Below, piece after piece: positions 1 to 12,659 of a DNA stretch of 64,000 nt. The notes under the pieces are model-generated. The model was not told the DNA's origin. It did no database searches and saw only the letters and a list, made by a program, of their open reading frames with translations. The DNA lies in the NCBI GenBank assembly GCA_028622995.1, contig JAJQJQ010000006.1:3472001-3536000 (forward strand), in the 5' to 3' direction. A program made the position numbers and the translations under genes. Origin of the DNA: Panagrolaimus kolymaensis. Its lineage: Eukaryota; Nematoda; Chromadorea; Rhabditida; Panagrolaimidae. Numbering within the stretch: position 1 is the first letter of the stretch; each line of letters opens with the position of its first letter.

Positions 1-814
1 TGTTTATCTAAAGAATGAAGTTGAAGAAACAATGATAAAATTATTCAAATACTTTGCTGGTTAATGTTGGAACAACTCGAACACTTGAAACTGAAGGATC
101 AAAGAATCGTTTAAAAGTTAATGGAGGTTCAAGAATTTGATATCGTTGATAAAAGCCACCACCAACAAGTAAAACATCTCGAAGCAAAATCAACGCCGTA
201 AGAGCAACTAAAAATGGAAGATTATTAATGTATTGGAAGATTCAAAAAAGAACAAACTTGGTATCAAATGGACATATGCTAGAGTAACAAACAACGTGCT
301 TACTAAAAGTTTATCAGCAACAGGATCCAACATTGTACCAAGCAAAGATCTTTGTGATTCGTACCTTCTAGCAATAAAACCATCAAGCTGGAAAATTTCT
401 TCATATTATTTATAAAAGAAGCAACAAGAAAATCATACTAAATCAGTTATTCCAGCGATAGTAAATAAGATGCAAGCAGGCATAAATTGACTTTGTACTA
501 CCAAATATCCAATTATTGGTGTCATACATATCCTGAAAATTGTCCATTTAGTTATCATTATGAATTACAAAAACATACCTCAAAATGCAAAGTCCATTTG
601 GAATCGTCATAATGTTATCCTTCACTCTTTCACTAAAAGCCGCTTGTGGATTTTTTGGTCGATCAACGCCACCAGCTGTTGTGCTTGTGGTTCTTATAAC
701 CATAAAAGTTTTTATAAACTTTGATTGTTTGTTTATATTTCGATGGAAGAACGAAGCATACAAAAAAGGGTTTATGGCTTTTGTTGTTGTTCTATAAAAC
801 TTTGAGAAAGACAT
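1..814 (-). CDS. crls-1: Cardiolipin synthase, 5' part (runs off the window)
   Basis: Mitochondrial cardiolipin synthase joins CDP-diacylglycerol and phosphatidylglycerol in the inner membrane. Exons on the minus strand are 814-579, 532-439, 387-258, 207-53 and 7-1 (continues outside). All junctions keep frame, giving about 207 codons here. The N-terminus is basic and Ser/Thr-rich, fitting a mitochondrial presequence. The CDP-alcohol phosphotransferase signature D-x2-D-G-x2-A-R-x9-G-x3-D-x3-D is complete across the exon 2/exon 3 junction (DLLDGFIAR, then GTMLDPVAD), and a LLRDV block follows. The entry to the next exon reads TSK-IN, like TSKVN in animal CRLS1. Start: the ATG at 814 lies 11 nt after an acceptor-like TTTACAG, which suggests trans-splicing. 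An upstream open extension is hydrophobic and looks like intron or UTR. Only the C-terminal membrane segments are missing, because of the window edge. Confidence 0.9.
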
Positions 815-825
815 ATTCGATAATT

Positions 826-1242
826 CTGTAAATAAAAAAAACATAAGAATAAAAAATATGAAAACAATGATAAGGATTTTATCAATAGAACACGAGGTAC
901 ATATTTATAAGTTTAACGAAGAGGATAATGTTGTGAAAGGTAAAAGTAAGGTTTAGAAGGAAGAATAAACAACAACCAAAAAAAAACAATGAAAAGACAA
1001 AGTTTATTTTTTTGTTTGTTTGTTTGTTTGAACTTTGAAGTATGATATTAACCCAATTGGCAAAGAGCGAAAAAATAATAGCTGCAATTTAAAAACTTGC
1101 GCGAAAATAGTTTTTTGAAATTTTTCTAAAAGTTGCTGATATTTCGAAATTATTTAGATCAGGAAGAAGGACTTTTTCCATCTTTACTATCTTACTTTGT
1201 TTTATTATTAGTGTTGGATTTAAGCATTTTTGTACCTAAAAA
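826..1242. other. Intergenic region between divergent genes
   Basis: About 400 bp separates the 5' ends of the cardiolipin synthase (-) and FANCD2 (+) genes, so it probably carries both promoters. It is AT-rich with T and TTTG runs near 1010-1030. I see no further gene. Confidence 0.5.
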
Positions 1243-4200
1243 ATGTATCGCAAAAAGCATCCATTGAATCCTCTCAGATCAGTGGATGTGAATTCACCAT
1301 TCAGACCTGTTATTCCAAGATTGGCTGCAGCTGCTGTTGCTGCAACAGAAAAAGTAACAACTACAGCTCCTAATGCTGTTATTGCACGTAAATCTGCACA
1401 ATCGCATCGATTTACTTCAAATGATAGCGAGAATATTTCTCCACCGAATAATTCGCGGAAACATGGAATGTCGGAAAATGATGCTGAGATTGTTGCATCT
1501 GACGATGATGGCGAAAATGGAAATGTTTATCAAACTCAACGTCCCATTCCAGAAATAGGTATTTTTTACTATCGATAAATGAAAATTTTTGTGATCATTT
1601 AAATTTTTAGACCCTATTATTGAAGTTGAAGATGCTGAAGCTGAAGCAGCAGAGGAAAATCCAAGAGAAGCCAGACATCATCGAGAAAATTTTTATACTC
1701 AAACCCAAAATCTTATAAATCGTGATTATTTGGGCGGTGGAATTGCTGATGAATTTGATGATGGACCATTTTTTAGGCGATTGAAAAAACTCGGAGTTGA
1801 AGTTATGAGAAGCGATGAAAATGAAGTTTATTTTTATTTGGGTTAGTTTATTAAACAGTCATTAAAATGTTTGATAAAGAAAAGAATTTTAGGAGAAAAA
1901 ACCCACGCTGAATTAATTAAACTTATTGAAAGTGAATGGAGTTCCAATTCTGGTTTGGTGAATAAAATTATTCAAGAATTTAAAGAAGCTTTGGGAAAAA
2001 CATGCAATTCATGGATGCTTTTTCTTTCGCCAACTAAAAAGTAAAAAACATTTTTTTTTGAGAATTTTTATACTTTAACTTTGACTTTCTTTTTTTTCTT
2101 CTCAGCATTAATGGAATCCAAGATACAATAATTCGAGCTTTAATACTTACATCAGCTTTTCAAACTGAAACTTTTAATATTATTTATCGTCGCCTTGATG
2201 ATATAGCTAAAAATCATTCCAATGGCGATCAACAAATTCAAATAGGAGATAAAATTATTCTTCAACTTCGATATATTACTGAAATATTTAATCCATTAGC
2301 AATTTCCACCATTGTTTTTGATAAAAAGATTGAACATTGGAATTCAGAGTTGCGTGAAAAATTAATTGAAATTATTCCCGAACTTTTTACTGATATTTCT
2401 GTTCATTCATGTAAGTGCCATTATCGTAATTTGCGGATTCTTTTATGATGAAAGATTTTAGCCATCGCAAAACATTTACTTGACTTTATTTTAATTCGAG
2501 GTTTGGAAGAGCTCAATAGCCTTCATGCAAGTTGTTTCAAAGCATTAAAATGTCTTGACGTTGATGAAAAAATGAATAAAAAGGTATGTCTCCAATTTTG
2601 CTCATGAATATGATATTACGTTATCTTTTAAAAAAATGAAAAAGGTTAGGGCCCACCCGGAGTTGAACCAGGGACCGATCGGACTGCAGCCGATTGCTCT
2701 GCCACTGAGCTATAGACCCTGTGTTAAACGCTAGCTTCTTTATATTAGTTATTCGAGAGGCAACCAACCAAGTGGCTGCTGCGCTGTCGAGAAAAGGAAA
2801 ATGTAAAGCGAGAGACGTCTTTTTTTTTATCCGAAAAGAGTCAGAGAAAGAAAAAGAGACATACATACAAAAAATGCGTTATTTTTTTAGATACAAATAA
2901 CAATAATGAAAAATTTAATGAATTTTGAACTTGAAAATCTTCCATTGGCCATGGAAACATCTCTCAGCGTTTTGGATAAAAATAAAAATGGATCATTCAA
3001 AAGTTTTCTCATTTGCTTACATATGTTTTTGGACATAGCAAAACTTCGAAGAATTGATGCAGAAAATGAGTAAAATAAATTTTTTTTGGGAGCTCAAAAA
3101 TGCATGTTTTTTGTTTTTTAGATCTACAGTAGCATTGGAAGAAACAATTTCAAAGATATTCTTTTGCATTACTGAATTTATGAGATTTAATTTAAATCAA
3201 AGTCAAAAAGATTTAACCGCATTTTTTGGTATTCAAAAAATTACTCGGGCTTCAGCTTTTGGTTCTAAAAAGGGCTTTGTTGATGACGATGAGAACGATG
3301 ATAATGAAATTGAGGAGGAGGAAGAAAGTTTTGAACAACAGCCAGATGATGAAGAGTATGAAGGAGATGCTGCCAATTTCATTATCTTCCGCAGAGTTAG
3401 TTTCTCATGCAACATAATAATTATTTTTTCAAAAATTCATTTTTAGGATTTTGATTTGATAGATATTTTACTTTTAATTTGTTTTAATGAAGCAAGCAAT
3501 GATACAAGTTTCATTTTGAAAGAACTTCGAAAGCAAGTTTCGGTTTCTCACGATACTTTTCTTTCAATCAAACACCTTTTTGGTGAAGCTGTAAATTTTC
3601 CAATGGTTTGCCCAATCATTTTTAATCCTCAAAAGATTATTTGATTTTTAGTTTTCAAAAACATATCTTTCATCCATTTTAAACCTATCTCGAGATTTGC
3701 TTCAATCGCCTAATCCAAGGTTAAATGAAATTGGTGGAGTTATTTATAAACAACTTTTCCTTTGCCGTCAACTTCCTAGATCGATTGTTTTGGAATCCAT
3801 TGCTTCACATTTTAGTGAAATGGATTCTGAAACAACTACAGCTTTAACAATTCTTGAAGAAGTTGCAGAAATTCGAATTGAAACATTAAGAGATTTTCTT
3901 GGAGATTTAAATGTATGTTTGACTTTCATTCAAAAATGTTTCATTTTTTGAAAATTATTTTAGGCTTTGTTGGATAACCTTGCAATCTTATCAACTGAAA
4001 ATATTCGAAGATTATTTTTTGTTTTAATTTCATTAAATCTTTATTCTGATATTTCTGTAGGTCAAACAACCCAATATCATCGACAAACAGAAGGAACTCG
4101 ATTTTTGAGACGATTAAACCATTATTTAATTTCATCAATTTATCGTGAAATTGTTTGGGGCATTGTTGGACTTATTCAATATGTTAAAGTTTTATTATTG

Positions 4201-7200
4201 TCTTCCAATATTAATGGTGGCGGCGGAAATGGTAGAAATGACGCTGAAATTCTTGATACTTTACAAAAAGTTGATAAAGTAACAAAAAAGCATGGAGGTA
4301 AAATTCGAGCAGAATTTTACATTCAATTGAGTGAACTTTTAAAATCTATGAAAAAATTGGGTGGAGAATCTCCAGCTTTAGTAAGTTCGTCTTTTTATTA
4401 TTTAAAGGTTAAAATAATATTTTAAGGCAACATTTGGCGAGGAATTGACAGAATCAGTTCGATTTCAATTTTACCTTGAACGCGATTCACAAATTTCTCA
4501 GCGATCTTCAAACACCTCTCTTGGCCAATTTGATGCCGAGGATTTCATTGATCCACAATCAGCAACATGGATAAATTTAGCTGAACTAGTTTTTGCTGAT
4601 GATGATAAACTTACTGGACTCATTTGTGGTTTGCTACCTCTTTTACAACTTGTTAAAGATTTTGCATGTTATCGAGATTCATTCACCGAAGATTATGATA
4701 GTGATCCATTAAAAACAGATTTTTGGAATAATTTCTTGTTTATTCTTGGTAAATAAAAGTTACTGAAGGGAATAATAATAATAGAAAGCATTTTTTAGAA
4801 TCTAATGTCAATTTAACCTCATTAACCCAATCCCCCGATTTAACTCAACATGATCAACTTCGACGCAGTAATGTTCTGTATGTTACAGTGGAATATCTTA
4901 GAACCATATTAAATATGTTTGCTGATTGTCGAATTGAGAGTCCTAAAATTCAACAATGGATGGAAAAGAAATTAAATTTAATGATTTATTGTCAAAATCA
5001 ATTAAAAAATGGCATTAAAAGTTTGCTTTTTGATTAACTTTCCAACTCAAACTTTAAAAATTGCATTAATTTTTTTAGAAATAGGTTCTTATCATTTACC
5101 AATGATAACTCGAATAAATAAATGCGAATTAATTGTTAAAGACAAAGATTCAAAAAGATCTAAAAAATCATCAAAGAATAATGATGGTCAAGTTGCTGAA
5201 GAAGAACAACTCATGGTAGTTGACCAACATACTTTTGGCATCAATGAAAATAATGAGAATGGGGAGAGGCCACAGAACTTCAACGAAGCATACATTCCTG
5301 AACCTTTAGATGAAACAGGAGAAGAATTTACTTTTGGTTCCTTTAAACTTCGAAATGGAACATTACCTAAAAATATTTCCATTGAACAATTGCAATGGTA
5401 TTGTACGCCATTGAGGCTTGAAACTGTTACAAAATTGATACAGGTTTGTTATTTTTTCGTTGAGTTGTAATTTTTATGAGTAAAAAATTTTTTAGGCAAC
5501 TGGAATGAAACGTAAACAAACTTTGAGTTTAGTTGAAACATTGCATGTTATTTTAAAATATACTATGCCCACTCGTGGAGGAAAACAAACACCTATTGGA
5601 TTTGGTTTAGGAGTATGTTTCCATACTATAATAAATATTTTATACGTTGTATGATTATTTAATTTTAGACTGGAGCTCCATTACCTATAGCAACAATGGA
5701 TTTTGGTTCAAAGGATGATCGATGGAAATTAGTTTCAGCAGCAATTCCAGCGTTATTTGAAATTCTTTCAAAAGCAGTTGAAAATTTTACAACTAATACC
5801 ATTCAAACTCCACATCCAGGTTCACCCGATTATGTCAATGAAATGGCAAATTTACTTAAATTTTGTGTAATGATTTTTTCACGAATTTTTCAAAGGTAAA
5901 AATTATATTCCGAAATAATACTGTAATCATTTAAATTGTTTATGTAGCCATGAAATTGCATCAGAATGTGATCATCATGACAGCGATCGAACAAGAAATT
6001 TACAATCTCGTCGTGGTGAAGTTATTTTCGCTTTAAATCGAGCTATAGGAATTTTTAATTCTTCAAAATTACCCCAAAATGAATCAACTCGAAATGGAAC
6101 TGTAAATTCAGTGAATCGAAGCAGAAATAGTATTATGCCACCGATTTCTATTCCTAATGGAAGAGTTTCAGATGTTGTGGATGCAAATAATAGCGAAGAA
6201 GGTGTAATAGAATTTTTTATTGAAGTTGCTTATCATGTTCCTACAACGGAATCAGCTGCAGCAATGTTGGCCCTGTTAAAAACTTTTACTAATTTAAATG
6301 AATTTCATCGACGAAAATGCGGTATTTATTTTTAAGTTTTTTGGAAGTTTTCAAAATACTTTTGACTCTTTTTTTTAGCGACGATTGCATTGTATTATTT
6401 GAGTAAAAAATGGTCGGATGATGAAGCAGCCGATCAAGCCCATGATGATAAAAATGCTTATGTTATTGCAAAGTTAGCTTTTTTGTTTCACGCAACTGAA
6501 GCTTTATTAAATAAATATTTTTTAGTGATTTCATTTATTTTCGACCCGAATCTCAGAAAATTTCAGCAGTATGTTGGTTAATTTGGCATCAATTTTTGTC
6601 AATTTTCCCCAAAGAATTTCTTGTTGAACAAGATTTAAAATTAGGAAATTTTACTGACTCGGAAGATTACGTCAATGAACACAGTGAGAGCGTTTTTCCA
6701 TGCTTTACAAAGTTGGTTTAAAAAAAATAAAAATACAGTAATCAAAAACAATTTTATTTTAGGAAGAGTTTCTTAAATTGGCATAAATTACTTTTTAAAC
6801 AATTCAACGATAATGTTTTACGATATCTTCGAAACGATAATAAATCGATTGTAATAGATTCACGCAAATTTATAACTGATTGGATTAAAATTGCTCAAAC
6901 TTTTAACATCCTTACTTGTGTGATTAAAAACAAAGATTTTCGCCTTGTTAGTGTTTTGATAAATATGGCAAAAGAAGGAAGACGCTTTATTTCATTTATT
7001 ATGTCTAAACCAAGTTCATTTGCTGCTATAGTAAAAGATGAACAAATTATGGTTAAATACAAGGATGATATTTATGGAATAGTAAAATTTATTCAACTTG
7101 GAAATCGTTTACTTGGAATGCTAAGAAATTTGGCACAAAAACGAAAAAATGCACTTTTATTAACAAAATTATGTCCGGAACTTAAAGCAGCTAATGAAAA

Positions 7201-7671
7201 AATGATGAGAGATTTTAAAGTTCTTGCAACAGCTGCAGGCTTTGGTGATGCAGTATCCTTTGGACATTTAAAAAATCGAAATTTGGATGTAAGGTTTTCT
7301 TTAAGTATTTTAAATAAAATTGGTTGGTGCTTTTTAGGCCACAGCTTCCAATAGAAAGAGTAAAACAAATGGAAATAAACGAAGTTGTGGAAAAGATTTA
7401 AATGCAACTGAAAATACTCCCGTTCGAAAGGTTTGCATTTTCTCTCATTGCTTTATAATTTTTTTGCCGATTTTAGAAGCGTTCAAGAAAATCTAAAACT
7501 CCCTCAACTGTAGCTATAAATGATAGTGATAATACAGCAGATGAAAATATTTCTAATACTGAAACAATTTTGATAGCAACAATTAAACAAGAGCGATTTA
7601 ATGAAAATGACGATGATGCTACCGTGAGCGGATACGTTGGAGGTGATGATGATTCAAGCATGATGTCTTAA
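1243..7671 (+). CDS. fcd-2: Fanconi anaemia protein FANCD2
   Basis: FANCD2 pairs with FANCI, is monoubiquitinated and clamps DNA at interstrand crosslinks. Exons: 1243-1558, 1611-1841, 1893-2040, 2106-2410, 2462-2583, 2891-3069, 3122-3395, 3447-3605, 3652-3912, 3964-4380, 4427-4748, 4799-5020, 5079-5443, 5496-5612, 5669-5895, 5948-6321, 6379-6472, 6526-6711, 6763-7288, 7338-7430, 7477-7671; about 1,710 aa, longer than the roughly 1,450 aa of vertebrate FANCD2. Recognisable blocks include FDLIDILLLICFNE, the stretch ending ENIRRLFFVLISLNLYSD (human QQIRKLFYVLSTLAFS), YREIVWGIVG, the FADC helix, and near the C-terminus SFGHLKNRNLD (human WLGNLKNRDLQ). The C-tail is basic then acidic, ending MMS. 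The 6472/6526 intron was chosen because it restores an otherwise broken frame; the acceptor at 4421-4426 (TTTAAG) is atypical. A tRNA-Cys lies antisense in the fifth intron. Confidence 0.9.
2648..2719 (-). tRNA. tRNA-Cys (GCA), antisense inside a FANCD2 intron
   Basis: A complete 72-nt cloverleaf reads on the minus strand: a 7-bp acceptor stem (GGGTCTA with TGGGCCC, two G-U pairs), the A-box TAGCTCAGTGG, an anticodon arm with loop CTGCAGT (anticodon GCA), and the B-box GGTTCAACTCC. The intron holding it (2584-2890) is about six times longer than the gene's other introns. A T-run just downstream on the minus strand fits RNA polymerase III termination. The sequence closely follows animal tRNA-Cys. 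Confidence 0.95.
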
Positions 7672-8110
7672 TTAACTTTTTTTATTTATATCTTTTTTGT
7701 TGTTGCAATTTATAATTTTTAAGCAGTTATATAGTGTCTCTGTTAAAAATTATTTTCTTTCATGAGATTTAATTGCTGAGTTACATAACAATAAAAATGA
7801 CAGAAATAAAGATTTGTTGATAAAGCAATCTATTGTTGTGTTTTTTTTTCTCTATCATATTCTTTATGTCATCCGACGACGGCTAAAGGCTTCATTAATT
7901 ACGCAACAAACGAGTTTCTATTTCCTTTCAACCATAAAATCTCCATCGAAAAACTTGTTTTAAATTATCTTCCGCAATTTTCAATTTTTATCTTCTCCAT
8001 TATTTTTTATCATTTTGTTTTTGTGGCTTAAAAAAAGTTTAACTTAAAAAGGTAGTATAAAATCACGAAAGGTTTTCTAATTATCATTGCTTGACTGACA
8101 TCCATCGACA
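7672..8110. other. Intergenic region
   Basis: The FANCD2 3'UTR (AATAAA-like signals near 7791 and 7805) is followed by the collagen upstream region. A pyrimidine/AT-rich stretch and a TATAAA-like GTATAAAATC near 8053-8062 lie about 50 bp before the collagen ATG. No further gene seen. Confidence 0.5.
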
Positions 8111-9186
8111 ATGTCAGCTAAAGTTAGTACAGCAATTGCAGTGCTTGTAAGCACAAGCGTTATCGTAACTTGCACCGTTGTGGTTTCTCTTATTCTCAAT
8201 GACATTAATTCCCTTTATGATGATATCCTTGTGGATTTAGATGAAATTCGTGAAATTAATCGGGATGCATGGGATAATATGATGCAAATGCAAATGAAAG
8301 GTGGAAAAGGTGATATAAGAAATTTATTTGAATTTCGTCGAGTTAAACGTGCAACTGAACGAGCTCCACCTAAATGCAGTGAGTTTCGCTGAAGAAAATT
8401 TAAGACATGAGATAAATGTTTTATTGTAGATTGTGATGCAAATCGAGGAAAAAATTGTCCCAAAGGCCAACCTGGGCCTCCTGGTGAACGTGGAGAATCT
8501 GGAGAAGCCGGTGAGCCTGGTATTCCTGGTCTTCCAGGTGCTACTGGAATGACTGTCTTGCTTGACCTTCCACATGCTGGTATTTTAGTTTTTTTTCAAA
8601 GTTGATACAGAAAAAGATTTTTTAGGTTGTATTAAATGCCCAAGTGGACCTCCTGGTGGACATGGACCTCCAGGTCAAGCTGGCCCTCGTGGACCACTTG
8701 GATCTCGTGGTAATATTTTTAGTGCTTCAGCTTTTAATTAATTTTACATGTTCAGGAACTCCTGGAAGAAATGGCCGTGATGGTTATCCTGGTCCACCTG
8801 GACCTTTCGGAGACCTTGGATCTCCTGGAAGGCCAGGTCCTCCTGGACCTGATGGAAGACCTGGACAAGAAGGAACTCGATGGACTCCAACACCTGGACC
8901 TAAAGGACAACGCGGTAATTCCGGATATGCTGGATCACAAGGAGATCGAGGAAATAACGGAGCTCCAGGTCAACCTGGTCAACAAGGTCCAGCTGGACCA
9001 CCTGGTTATCAAGGACCAAGTGGACGTCCTGGCACTCGTGGACCACCTGGAAATGGTGGAGTTCCAGCCGCCAATGGCGAATATTGTCCATGCCCCACAC
9101 GAAGTGGTGCTATCCCTGCTCCATCTTCTCCAACCGAAGTTGAAGCTTCTGGTTCCCCTGCAAATGAATATGGTCGAACCATCTAA
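8111..9186 (+). CDS. Nematode cuticle collagen
   Basis: Structural collagen of the cuticle, secreted by the hypodermis. Exons 8111-8378, 8430-8579, 8626-8709 and 8756-9186 keep frame and give 310 aa. The N-terminal domain has a hydrophobic signal-anchor at about residues 7-32, then a RRVKR furin-like cleavage site near residue 80, as in the nematode cuticle collagen family. Gly-X-Y repeats start after a Cys cluster (residues 89-100) and run in blocks separated by short non-triplet interruptions with Cys pairs (CIKC). The C-terminus has a CPC-containing non-collagenous tail. Gene size and intron pattern suit this large family; which C. elegans col gene it matches cannot be told by eye. One interruption at residues 128-139 (MTVLLDLPHAG) is unusually hydrophobic for a collagen, so the exon 2 end deserves a check. 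Confidence 0.9.
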
Positions 9187-9276
9187 ATATGAAGCCACAC
9201 AAATAAATCTTTTCCACAAACTTTTTTTATAAAATTTTATTAAACATTATAAACATAAAAAAAGTTTTAACAACAA

Positions 9277-11260
9277 TTAATTTTCACAAATTTTTTTACA
9301 AATATTCAATTTTTTAAAGTTATTTAAATTCCCTCCACAACCTAAAAACCAAAATGATTTACATTTATTTGCTTCAAAATCAAAGAAAAATCTATGTGAC
9401 CATTCAGGTGAATCACAATTACGATGCCCGACATCCCGAGGATATGAACATAGAGTTTGACGATCAACTTGTTGATAAGGTGTGAGATCATCGACCGCTA
9501 AAAAAAATTATTGCCGTAATTAGTAACGTTTTAGAAATTAGAAAAATATGATTTCATTTTGTTTTTCACTAAAACTTTAAAACCTACAAACTAGAAAAAA
9601 TTGAGGAAAATTGTTGTGGATCAATATTTTTAAGCCATTGTGCACCACCACCAGCAGCAGGAGCAGGTTGGCCCGGTTGAGGCTTTTGTCCCACTTCTTT
9701 GATAGTGTTAGCAATTAAACTAATAAAATTTGGTCTTGGTGTGTCTGGTCCTCCACCTGTTAATGCATTGCCACCACCACCGCTTCCACCACTAAGAGCA
9801 CCACCTCCATAACCATTGCCACCGCCAATATTTGATTTAATGTTTGATGCTCCACTACTACCACCACCAAGGCCTCCACCAAGGAATTGACCGACTAAAC
9901 CTCCAGCATTTCCTCCACCTCCCATAAATGAACTAGCAAGAGATGAAAAATCCACGCCACCCGGTGATGGACGATTTGGTGGCGGAGGTGGCGGAGGAGG
10001 AGGTGGTGGAGGAATTTCTTCAATAGGTTCAGGAGTTGTTGTTGTTGGTTTTGGAGTTGTTACTATTCTGCGAACAGGCTTTGGTCGCCGCGTAGGCGGT
10101 GGAAGAGGATGAGCAGTTGGAGCTGCTATAAGATGTTAGTTAAAATTATATCCCAAATATTTGTGTTAAAATTTTATTTATGGCAGATGCTCATGAATCG
10201 ATATAAAACTTAACTTTCCAAAACAAATAACAAAATTGTGTGTTAATTTTATGAAACGTTTTTTGCCGTTTTTGCACTTCAAAATCCATAAAAAAAACTA
10301 TTTGGATGTGTCCCTGTCGCTCAAGAAAATATGAATTCAAAGAATTAACAAACCTGTGCAATGCTTGGTTGCAATTTGACAACTTTCTAAATCACCAAAC
10401 AAGTTATCATTTGTTTTATCTGTTGCACATCCTGGAAACCAAAATTGCTCACAATTTCCTGTTTCACGATTGTATGTAAATTTGAGTTGAAAACCACAAA
10501 ATCTTCCATCTGGAACTGTTTGTTGACAAATATCCCCAAATGCACCAGATGTAAATGGGCGAGGTGGTAAAGGTGGAGCTAAAAGATTTTCAATCAATTT
10601 TTTTATATATATGGAATTAATGAACAGCTTACTTCCACGCAAATCAGGTGGAGCTGTAACAATTCTTGGTGGAGGTCTATTACCATTTATAGTGGCAGCA
10701 GGATTACCTCTCATTCCTCCAAAAGTTTTAGGTGGTGATGTTGTATGAACACCTTTAGCTGGACCAAGTGGAACACCATCATTTGCAGCAGTTATACACT
10801 AAAGATAAAATGAAGAGTTTAAAGAAAACTAATACAAAGATTTAAAACAGTAAAGTAAGAAAATTAAATAAACGAATGCAACTATCAAAATTTTAGGCTA
10901 GGACAGAAGAGATAGTTTTAAAAAAACTGACAGCAGCGGGGACGGTTCTGCATTGATTTGCTGTAGCATCTTGATACTTTCCAGCTTCTCGCATACAAAG
11001 TTGTCGAGGAGCATCACAAGTATAAGGTGGACAATCGGATGTTGCAACAGATAAATATGTTGCATCTGATACGAATGGTTCACCTATAAAAAATCAAAAA
11101 ATTTTTTGTTTTGAAACATCTAAATTTCAAACAACTTACATTCAGGTGTTTCAAAAAGCTTTTCTAAAATTCCATCTAAATCAACTGGAATTTTACCATA
11201 TCCAAAATTTATAATACAAAAATAAAAAATTATAAAAAATAAATGTCTTAAATTTTTCAT
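9277..11260 (-). CDS. Secreted protein with two Kunitz/BPTI domains and a Gly/Pro-rich linker
   Basis: Exons on the minus strand: 11260-11140, 11083-10932, 10798-10633, 10578-10354, 10125-9592, 9497-9277; about 472 aa. An N-terminal signal peptide (residues 1-22, ending FGYG) is followed by a Cys-containing segment of unknown type, then Kunitz domain 1 (CQQTVPDGRFCG ... FWFPGC ... CQIATKHC), a Pro-rich then Gly-rich linker (runs of P, then GGGG blocks) and a C-terminal Kunitz domain 2 (six Cys, FWFLGCGG core). In this family the loop after the second residue of each domain sets protease specificity; domain 2 is divergent there and may not inhibit. Nematode proteins of this kind are extracellular. 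The donor at 9591 was chosen so that the final Kunitz exon stays in frame; reading straight on gives a stop at 9584. Confidence 0.85.
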
Positions 11261-12659
11261 TACTTTAAAAAATAAGTTTTAAAGCATGCTATACAGTAAT
11301 TAAGTCCAAATAATGGCTGCCTATCTCTCTCAAAAAGATTTGGTTGTGTGATGATGAAGATGAAAAAGGAGATGTTCTTTTCCTTGGATCTAAGATTATC
11401 CAAAAGAAAAAAATTAAATCGATTGAAAGATGACCAAAAAAAAGAGATTCACGTTGTTGCGACGACGTTGACGAGAAGATTCCGGTTTCCTCAGATGAGA
11501 ATCTTTTATAATTTTTTTCAAAAAAAATATAAAGCTTTTTTTCTATTTCTTCTTCTTCTTTAAAAATAACTAATAAATAATCCAGTTAAAAAGGAAATCA
11601 AAGAAGAAGCCAGCAGCAGCTGATTGACATCAATTTTATTTTTGACGTAACAGAAGTTATGAATCAATGAATAATCGTTCGGTTCGGTAAAGCAATGAAG
11701 TAATAATAATAATAAAAATAATACGTCAAAATTTTTAGTTACACTCGAAAGTCCTTGAGGAATTTCATTATCTTCTTTCTTTTTTTTATATCGGGTGAAA
11801 AGAAAAATCAGATTTTCTCATTACTTTCACTCTTTTCATTTTGCATGACCGATTTTGGTCAATTTTCTCCTCATTTTTTTCGCTCTCTATTTAGGTCAGT
11901 GCTTTCCCTCTTATTTTATGTTTTTAGAATCAATCATTCATGAGTTTGCATTATTTAATTAAAACTATGTTGCACATCCTTAAATTGAGATGGTAAAGTC
12001 CTACAGAAAATCAAGAAAACTAAATCCAAAGTTCATAAAGCTTCTAAAAAAAGAATGTTCATTGAATGGTTTTCAATTGTCATAAAATAAGAGGATTCGA
12101 TAAGTTCATTAATGCTAAAGCAATCTTTTTTATATCAAAATTCAAAATTATAAAGTTTGATGACTTCAAAAAAAGCTTTGAAAGAAATAAAAAACAGTTG
12201 AAACATTTTTTAGAAAAACTTTTTGTAAAAAGAAATTTTGAAAGTCCCGCTTTTTGCAGTTTGATCACGATGAATGAAGCTTGTGTGTCGCGCAAAGACT
12301 TCTTTCATTCGTTCATTTTTTGTTCGACGCAAAAAACGAAGGATAGCAAAAAGAACAGCAAATTTCTTTCAAAGCAAAATTACTCGTAGCTGTTTTACTT
12401 CCAATCATTTATATGAAGAAAAATGTTTAGTGCTTTGATACTTTTTTTATTCCTTCAAATTTGTTAATTTAACATATAGCACTTGATCAAACCTTTTGAA
12501 CCATTTTCATTCGCTTATTTATATTTCATCTTTCAATTTATGCGTGGTTAAAATCCCTGTAAACGTGGTTTTTTATTTTCTCGTGATTTTTTCTAACACT
12601 CTATGGTTTATATTTATGCATATTTAACCTTTACATTTTTTTAGCAGCAATATATTACT
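11261..12659. other. Intergenic region, 1.4 kb
   Basis: AT-rich spacer between divergent genes (Kunitz -, Sec61 gamma +). Short open frames at 11348-11563 and 12066-12389 show no start context, splice pattern or family resemblance. An acceptor-like TTTTTTAG ends at 12644, 15 nt before the Sec61 gamma ATG, and probably marks its trans-splice site. Confidence 0.5.

Noticed and set aside
1373..1558. Second open frame inside the first FANCD2 exon.
   Set aside because: It is the +1 shadow of the FANCD2 frame, which is the one that joins to later exons.
8771..9232. A long open frame overlapping the collagen in another reading frame, rich in Leu and Asp.
   Set aside because: It is the shifted reading of Gly-X-Y repeats (GGACCT-type codons); the collagen frame is supported by family motifs and splice junctions.
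12066..12389. 107-aa open frame, MVFNCHKIRGF..., in the spacer before Sec61 gamma.
   Set aside because: Lys/Phe-rich, typical of AT-rich noise; no splice context, no family match, no neighbour support.
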